Assembly (NCBI GenBank): GCA_941918925.1
Contig: OW799234.1
Coordinates: 63,883,043-63,947,042 of the forward strand
Direction of reading: 5' to 3'
DNA length: 64,000 nt
DNA from: Phyto melanocephala
Lineage: Eukaryota > Arthropoda > Insecta > Diptera > Rhinophoridae
The notes beneath the pieces were generated by a model. That model was not told the DNA's origin and did not search any database. It worked only from the letters and a program-made list of their open reading frames with translations. Positions 58,470 to 64,000 of this stretch are shown here, one piece after another. The translations under genes were made by a program, and so were the position numbers. Positions within the stretch are counted from its first letter, which is position 1. Every line of letters starts with the position of its first letter.

Positions 58470-60154
58470 CAGGCTTGCCATTTTAGCACTTTTTATGTTA
58501 TATTTAGCATTTTTTTCTTAAGTTAGCACAAAAGATTTTTAAATAAGTGCTAGTTTAGCACTTTTTAATAATTATCCGGCATTTTTTGCAGTTTTCTCAT
58601 ATAAAATTTAAATCCAATCAATTATTTTTTATAAAAAATAAAAAAAATAAATAAATAAAAAGTAAAATATATATAAAGAAAAAGCTGATAGACATAATTT
58701 TGAAAGATGATGAAAAAATATTTGAAGAATAATTGCTACCAAATCCGTATTTAGGATATGAATTCGAGACGTTATTAAAAAAAAATAAAGAAAAAAATAT
58801 AATATCTTCTGAAGAAGAAGACACAATTGTAAATGAACTAAAATATCGGCTTCCCAAAAATATTTTGATATGAAAAAAATTTCAACATTTTCAATAGATA
58901 ATTACACTTACACAAATTAAGGCACCTATTACTTGTATCTTAGAAGATAAGAATTTAAGTTTAACTGAAATGGATAAAATACAAAATCACTGAAACTATA
59001 TAACTGAACAAATCTGGCATACCAATATGGATGCCACGGAGTTCCAGATTCAAGTAATCCAATTTAGAAATTTAATGAAAATCCCTTTAAGGAATTATCA
59101 GATTTTGTGCTGTATCTTTTGGTTTTACAATTTTCAAACGCTGAAGTGGAGCGTTTATTTAGTTTGATGGGGTTAATAAAAAGCAAACTTAGAACAAAAA
59201 TTTACACACAATTATTTTATGCTCTCTTATACGTATAAGGGAAAGCGTAAAACTAAATAACGTATGTTGCTATAACATCATTATATCGGACGATATTTTA
59301 ATTAAAATTAATTCATCTGAAATATACCAAAAAGAATTGGTATGTGAGGAAAATTATATTATTAAATTATTCTTACCACATTTTAGTAATTGTTGACACT
59401 TTTTTTGTATAAATATAATATTAATAAAATTAAATTTAGTTGAACAAAATATGTATTTAAATATGTTGCAAATTATTATATTAGAAAGTATACTTAATTT
59501 GTAATGTTTTAAAAAAACAATACAGTGGACGTCCAACAATACGAATTATATAATGTCAGGCCTATTCGTAATATTGGAAAATTCGGACAACAGTTTTTCC
59601 TCCTTTTATGTTAAATAAAACACATGCAGATAATTTAACTTAAATTAGTTTTTTATTTAAAACAAAAAACAAGAAATAACTTAAAAGATAAACTAATTCA
59701 AGTCAAGACAATAGGATTTAAATCATACATAATGTACATATGTATGTAAATATGTAGTTACATAAAGTATATAATTTGTTTAAAAAATCAGTCATTAAAC
59801 ATTGTATGTATGTATGTATTAAATTTTGTACCAACTGACTGTATTTGGCAGTTGACCGCAGAAAAAAACAAGTAAAAAACTTCAAAGTAAAACTTTAAAC
59901 AACCATATTCTTACAAAAAATACAGTTATTCGTATTATCGAATAGCAAAAAAAGAATGTATTTGTACTGCAGAACTACCAATTCCAAAAATTTGCCATTG
60001 GTACTATTGGAGATTCGTACAAACGATGGTACGTACTAATGGACGTCCACTGTATTGCAAAATTTTGGCACTTTTCTTCTTGAACTGTAGAACATTTTAG
60101 CATAGTTTTTTCCGAGGTTTTGCACTTTTTCTCTATCATCTTATGGCAACACTG
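58470..60154 (+). mobile_element. second hAT-family transposon, with nested TA element
   Basis: Ends CAGGCTTGCCAT and ATGGCAACACTG, with TTTACAAC (8 bp) duplicated at 58462-58469 and 60155-60162. A plus-strand segment near 59130 reads LQFSNAEVERLFSLMGLIKS, the hAT C-terminal dimerisation motif, followed by KLRTKIYTQLFY. Earlier sequence is decayed, Lys/Glu-rich. A 530-bp TA element (59523-60052) interrupts the 3' part. Its termini resemble those of the adjacent hAT at 57205, so the two may be relatives. Confidence 0.85.
59523..60052. mobile_element. 530-bp TA-flanked MITE nested in hAT element
   Basis: CAGTGGACGTCCA and TGGACGTCCACTG are exact inverted repeats, with TA on both sides (59521-59522, 60053-60054). 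Inside, TTCGTA.TATT.G.AA words recur near both ends. No transposase. A pogo/Tigger-like or other Tc1/mariner source is likely. Confidence 0.8.
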
Positions 60155-60162
60155 TTTACAAC

Positions 60163-60614
60163 TAGAGTACGGTCGAATAGGTCGATCGCAGAATATGCTA
60201 GTTGTTTGTAAATCAATATTGTGATCTTGAAAAATTTTAATGAGTTTGTAAAGGTTAATCATTGAAATGTTTTCAAACTCTATCACCTAACAACTATTAT
60301 TCTCCTCTTTTAATTATATTTTTATATTTTTATAAATTTTATTCATTCCAGCTTAAGGATTTTTCGTCTTTGTTTTAAGAATTTAAAAATTTCTTTTACT
60401 TCGTTTTTTTAATTCTTCTATTCTTTTGCTAATTTTTTTACTTATAAGACACAAATTGTTTTGTGGTAATTTTTCCTTCTTCTAAATGTAAAAAAAAACC
60501 ATACAAATTTAATTAAGTGTTTGTTGTAAGTGGCATGCATGTTTTCTACTATAAATTTTTAAAAATCTATCATTATCATGTCCATCAAAATTATTAAAAC
60601 TTTGCTTCTATATT
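60163..60614. other. no feature seen
   Basis: AT-rich spacer without ORFs or repeat termini. Confidence 0.3.
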
Positions 60615-60971
60615 TATACCCTTCACCTGTGGTGCACAAGGGTATATATAGCTTTGTCATTCCGTTTGTAATTTCTACAATTTTCGTTTCCGACCCCATA
60701 AAGTATATATTTTCTGAAAGCTTATGAATAGAGGAGTCGATTAAGCCCTGACCGTCTGTCCGTCTGCCCGTCTGTCCGTGTGTTGGTTGAAATCAACTTT
60801 TAGAAGCAACTATATGTTCCTCAGATCTGTATATGGTATCAATCTCTTGGAAATATCCAGGAATGAATCGCTATTGAAATTCAGCACAATCGCCCCATAA
60901 CTTTCTGAGATATGAGCAAAAAACCACGACCACCTCGTTTTTTTCACAATTACAACATCAACATACATACA

Positions 60972-61004
<33 letters not shown>

Positions 61005-61373
61005 GTAAAAAACATACCAAACAAAAAAAAATTAAAAAAAAAAAATATTAAAAATAAGAAAAAATTAATAAAAAACTACAAAAAAAAAATTTAAAAAAAA
61101 TTTAAAAAAATTTTTTAAAAATTTTTCAAAAAAAATTTTTTTAAAATTTAAAAAAAAATATAAAAAAAATAATAAAATATAAATAATATATTAAATAAAA
61201 TAAAATAAAATTTTTTTGGCTCAGCTGGGATTCGATGCCACATTTATTCTAACTTGTACGTATGCACGTATTTTATATGGGATGAATGGTGATACAAACA
61301 ATTGTTATTGCATAACTACACGTTGTGAAGGGTATATATAATTCGGCACGGCCGAATATAGCACTGTTACTTG
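60615..61373 (+). mobile_element. DINE-1-like element, type B, with inverted internal block
   Basis: TATACCCTTCACC start, GTGAAGGGTATA then hairpin ATTCGGCACGGCCGAAT and TTACTTG end. A GTCY tract CCGTCTGTCCGTCTGCCCGTCTGTCCG lies at about 60752-60778. It gives the empty-site sequence for the P-like insertion at 13.5 kb (ATATGGTATCAATCTC, 60834-60849). It contains a (CATA)n microsatellite (60959-61003), an A-rich tract, and the tRNA-like block (61218-61255) in reverse orientation relative to 6661 and 34932. Confidence 0.75.
60959..61003. repeat. (CATA)n microsatellite
   Basis: About eleven consecutive CATA/ACAT units inside the DINE-1-like element; corresponding positions in the other type B copies have ACAACAACATAC only. 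Confidence 0.9.
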
Positions 61374-62056
61374 TTTTATATTTTTTTGGCTTCTATAAAA
61401 TCTATGCAACAATCTTTTAAAAATTATTCAACAAAATATTATCACTTTTAATATAAATCTAATTCGGTCTAAAGATAATTATTTTATGTGTGTGTTTTAC
61501 ATGCATGGGTTATTAAAATATTTTTTATATTTTATTTAAATAAATTAAATATTTTCTGTATCTGATTGAGTTTGTGTTGTTATGTATACAATTTCAAGAA
61601 TAATCCCTTGTGCTAAATGTTTGTAGACATTTTGTACATGCATATGTACATTAGACTAGCTCAAAATTCATAAAAGCTTATAATCTTGTGCTCCACAAAT
61701 CTGTCGATATTCCAAATGACGAAAAAAAAGAAATATTTTGCAAATTTTAGATAAATCGAACCATATTTAGAAGTTGATAAAAATGCATGGTTTTTCGCGA
61801 TTCATGTCAAATTTAAACAAGAATTTAATTTGTATAAAAAAAAATTATTATTTATGTCCAAACAATTTACATATTGACAAAACTCTTTTAATTGTTGCTT
61901 GTATTTTTTGTTGAGTACAATAAAATTTATTATTATTTGAATGTAGTATTAGGAATCCGAATATCTATTTCTATGTAAATTAACTAAGCGAAGAATATAT
62001 TGTTTCTATCCTACTTTTTTATATACATACTCTAAAAAGTCTCTGTATATAAAACG
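61374..62056. other. no gene or recognised element
   Basis: AT-rich, no ORF or termini recognised. Confidence 0.3.
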
Positions 62057-62330
62057 TGGGTTAATTTTAAGGGCCGATGTTGATTGTAAACCACACCTAG
62101 TTTTTTTCTGCATTTCATTTGACATTTTTCAATTTCAGGCTAACTCAATTTAAACCTTGGAAAAATACACACAAACAAGCAACGCCTTAAAGTTATTCAG
62201 GGTTATTATGAAAATGGCCGTTCAAATCAAAATACATTTCGTGCACTTTGTGATTATCTTGGTTAACATAATCGTTTAAATTCGTCCACAATCGGGAGAA
62301 TTGGAAAAAATTTAAATTTAACTTTTGAAA
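62057..62330 (+). mobile_element. mariner-like 5' fragment
   Basis: Begins GTGGGTTAATTTTAAGGGCC and continues with the same leader and N-terminal helix-turn-helix region as the inserts at 20.0 and 27.7 kb (shared AATCAAAATACATTTCGTGC and TCGTCCACAATCGGGAGAAT). This copy is in the opposite orientation to those two. Truncated after about 275 bp. Confidence 0.65.
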
Positions 62331-62399
62331 ATATTTGCAAATGGATCACTGGATCCAGAACATTTGGTCCAAACCGTTTTCAGAACAAAGTAAACTCTG

Positions 62400-62765
62400 A
62401 AAAAGTTAAAACTGCAGATGTTTTTTTAATAAAATGACAAATATATGGGCGAAATATGGTAATTATTATTTTGCAGCCTTCAGTCCCCACAAAATTGGTA
62501 TCAAATTTAAGAGCTTGACCTGTAGAATACAGTTAACTTTGAAGAAGTTTAGAATCAAAAAATCAAGAGGTCGTCTCACACTTAAATTAATTAATTAAAT
62601 AACTTAATCAATATGGGTATCAAATAAAAGGGCATGACTAGTAGAATACAAAAATACAAAATCATGGCTTTGAAAATATTAAAGCAAAATGATATAAATT
62701 ATTAAACCTACACATTGACATGATGCTGAAGGTTATTATCTAATACTATACTTTAACTTGTTTTA
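62400..62765 (+). repeat. dispersed repeat of the GGTATCAAAT...AGGGC type with DINE-1-like 3' end
   Basis: TTGGTATCAAATTTAAGAGCTTGAC and GGGTATCAAATAAAAGGGCATGAC recur 130 bp apart. The segment ends with AATACTATACTTTAACTTG before TTTT, like the other DINE-1-like ends but without the hairpin. Related material is at 7.45, 47.6 and 48.4 kb. Confidence 0.45.
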
Positions 62766-63160
62766 AATTGATGTTAACAAGACTTTTGTTTGACTAACAC
62801 AGTACTCGTAAATTTTGCGATGGGTGAGTAGTGAGTTTGTTTATTTTTAGTCAAAGTACTTTTGTTACAGTTTCGTTATAACTAGCTATATGATGGGTTC
62901 AAAACGTAACTGCTAAAAGTTTAGCTACAGAATATTTCTATATAAAACTTATAATCACATTTTTACAAATACTCCTCAAAAGGCTTGATGAGTATTTTGT
63001 TCGTGCATCGTACCCTTCATACAAGATAGGAGTGAAGCGTTTGATTTCATTTTTAGCGATTCTAGAGCGTATGTGATTTAGAAAGAGATAAAGTTTTGGG
63101 TTATATTGACTTTAACAGAAATCACAAGATCATGGTGCAAAATCACGCTTTCCTCCACCA

Positions 63161-63526
63161 TTGGTAACAACACCTTTTAAACTTATGTATGTAGAATGGA
63201 TATTGATGAGTTCTCTACATGGCATTAATATATCACATACCGTTGACGTCGATTGCCGCACCAATGTTATTTTTAAACCAGTACGGACATTAAATCTTTG
63301 GGGATACTTATTTAACGTAAACTTTTTATTATATAATTTTATAGAATACAAATGGCTTTGTCCAGAACTACCAACTATAGGCCTCTTGATAAATACGATA
63401 TTGCATTTAAATAGGCCAAATTTTAAGAAAATCCGTATTCTTCTACAGTTTGTTAATTTTAATGAAAATTTTTCATTAACAACAACTAAATGCCTAGATT
63501 CACGTTTTAAGGAAACTTTCATTTAG
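63161..63526 (+). CDS. uncharacterised open frame, possibly an exon
   Basis: An open plus-strand stretch of about 121 residues contains MYVEWILMSSLHGINISHTV and several Cys (VDVDC, WLCPELP, TTKCLDS) without stops. The minus strand is open over the same span (63130-63522, 130 residues). I do not recognise either product. Composition is less AT-rich than the flanks, so a decayed or partial coding exon is plausible, but the strand cannot be decided. No promoter or splice context was found. Confidence 0.2.
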   Translation: MVTTPFKLMYVEWILMSSLHGINISHTVDVDCRTNVIFKPVRTLNLWGYLFNVNFLLYNFIEYKWLCPELPTIGLLINTILHLNRPNFKKIRILLQFVNFNENFSLTTTKCLDSRFKETFI

Positions 63527-64000
63527 AAACAAATATTTATTCTTATCATCCACATGTGATTAAGATATTGCAAAAAAACATTTTATTCTGGCTACTAAAT
63601 AATGCTCTATGGTTGCAGGATACAATACAAAAAGAAACACAAAAAAATTTCAAATTTCAATTAGAAACCATTCATTTCTACTGTGTCATTAGGGAATGTA
63701 CAGTATTTTGTATTTAGTTTTCATTTCCTTTAGCCAATAAGTGCAAAAAAAAAAAAAAAAAATAAAAAAAAAATAGAAGGACTACAGAAATCTTAAGAGA
63801 TATTCACTTTAAAGGAATTTAATTTTGTTGCAAATAAAAATTTATTTAGTTTATTTAGTTCTTTATTTACTTAGAAATTATCCGAAATTTTCTAGATATA
63901 AAGGAGACCTCAAAGTAAACGAAAAATTTGGTACGTTTGAGTAAATTATTAGCAAAGTTTAAAAATAGTTTGGCAGCTTATTACACACAAAAAAATGAGA
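63527..64000. other. no feature seen
   Basis: AT-rich end of the window with an A run near 63746-63772. Confidence 0.3.

Overview
This is a stretch of AT-rich (roughly 70% A+T by eye) eukaryotic DNA, almost certainly from a higher fly. The evidence is short GT-AG introns, DINE-1/Helentron-type repeats with GTCY microsatellites and a TTCGGC...GCCGAA hairpin, Helitrons beginning TCTATATATATAAAA, Tc1/mariner, hAT and P-type DNA transposons, and Jockey-like LINEs. The species cannot be named; a calyptrate or similar schizophoran fly fits best. There are no bacterial operons, rRNA genes, CRISPR arrays or convincing functional tRNA genes.

The window is gene-poor and mostly layered transposons. One host gene can be reconstructed fully: a five-exon secreted GH18 chitinase-like protein on the minus strand (36896-39350) with TATA box, canonical splice sites, matching phases and a poly(A) signal. 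Its catalytic motif is degenerate, so it is probably a lectin-like or signalling chitinase homologue. A 40-residue secreted peptide at 10826-11095 is a weaker candidate. A decayed copy of the AAA+ ATPase gene reptin (RuvB-like 2) lies at 14760-15500.

Layout: 0-5 kb holds mariner, Helitron and Tc1 remnants. 6.3-9.4 kb holds a DINE-1-like element, a mariner derivative and an 857-bp CCGG-rich transposon. 13.2-15.9 kb holds a DINE-1-like element broken by a P-like transposon that carries a THAP-domain ORF and the reptin fragment. 17.6-28.5 kb holds Tc1 remnants, two DINE-1-like elements that both carry the same mariner-like insert, and a decayed LINE with a mariner inside. 28.7-33.8 kb holds a young, intact Mag-like LTR retrotransposon inserted in the arm of a small foldback element. 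33.8-36.6 kb holds mariner, DINE-1-like, LINE and Helitron pieces. 36.9-39.4 kb holds the chitinase-like gene with a LINE in intron 2. 39.5-42.7 kb holds a hammerhead-bearing tandem repeat and a Helitron-in-Tc1-in-repeat nest. 42.7-48.5 kb holds LINE pieces and an 833-bp tandem duplication. 49.3-51.0 kb holds a second hammerhead-bearing composite. 51-64 kb holds MITEs, two hAT elements and another DINE-1-like element.

The most notable observation is a family of about 577-bp tandem repeats, each with a plausible type I hammerhead ribozyme whose stem III is a palindrome (AATGCATT). Five copies occur in two loci. One locus is an inverted-plus-tandem composite flanked by a 16-bp target-site duplication. 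This looks like a retrozyme or Penelope-like retroelement. The second notable observation is the P-like transposon with a captured host gene fragment. All coordinates and repeats were read by eye; no alignment, folding or database search was run.
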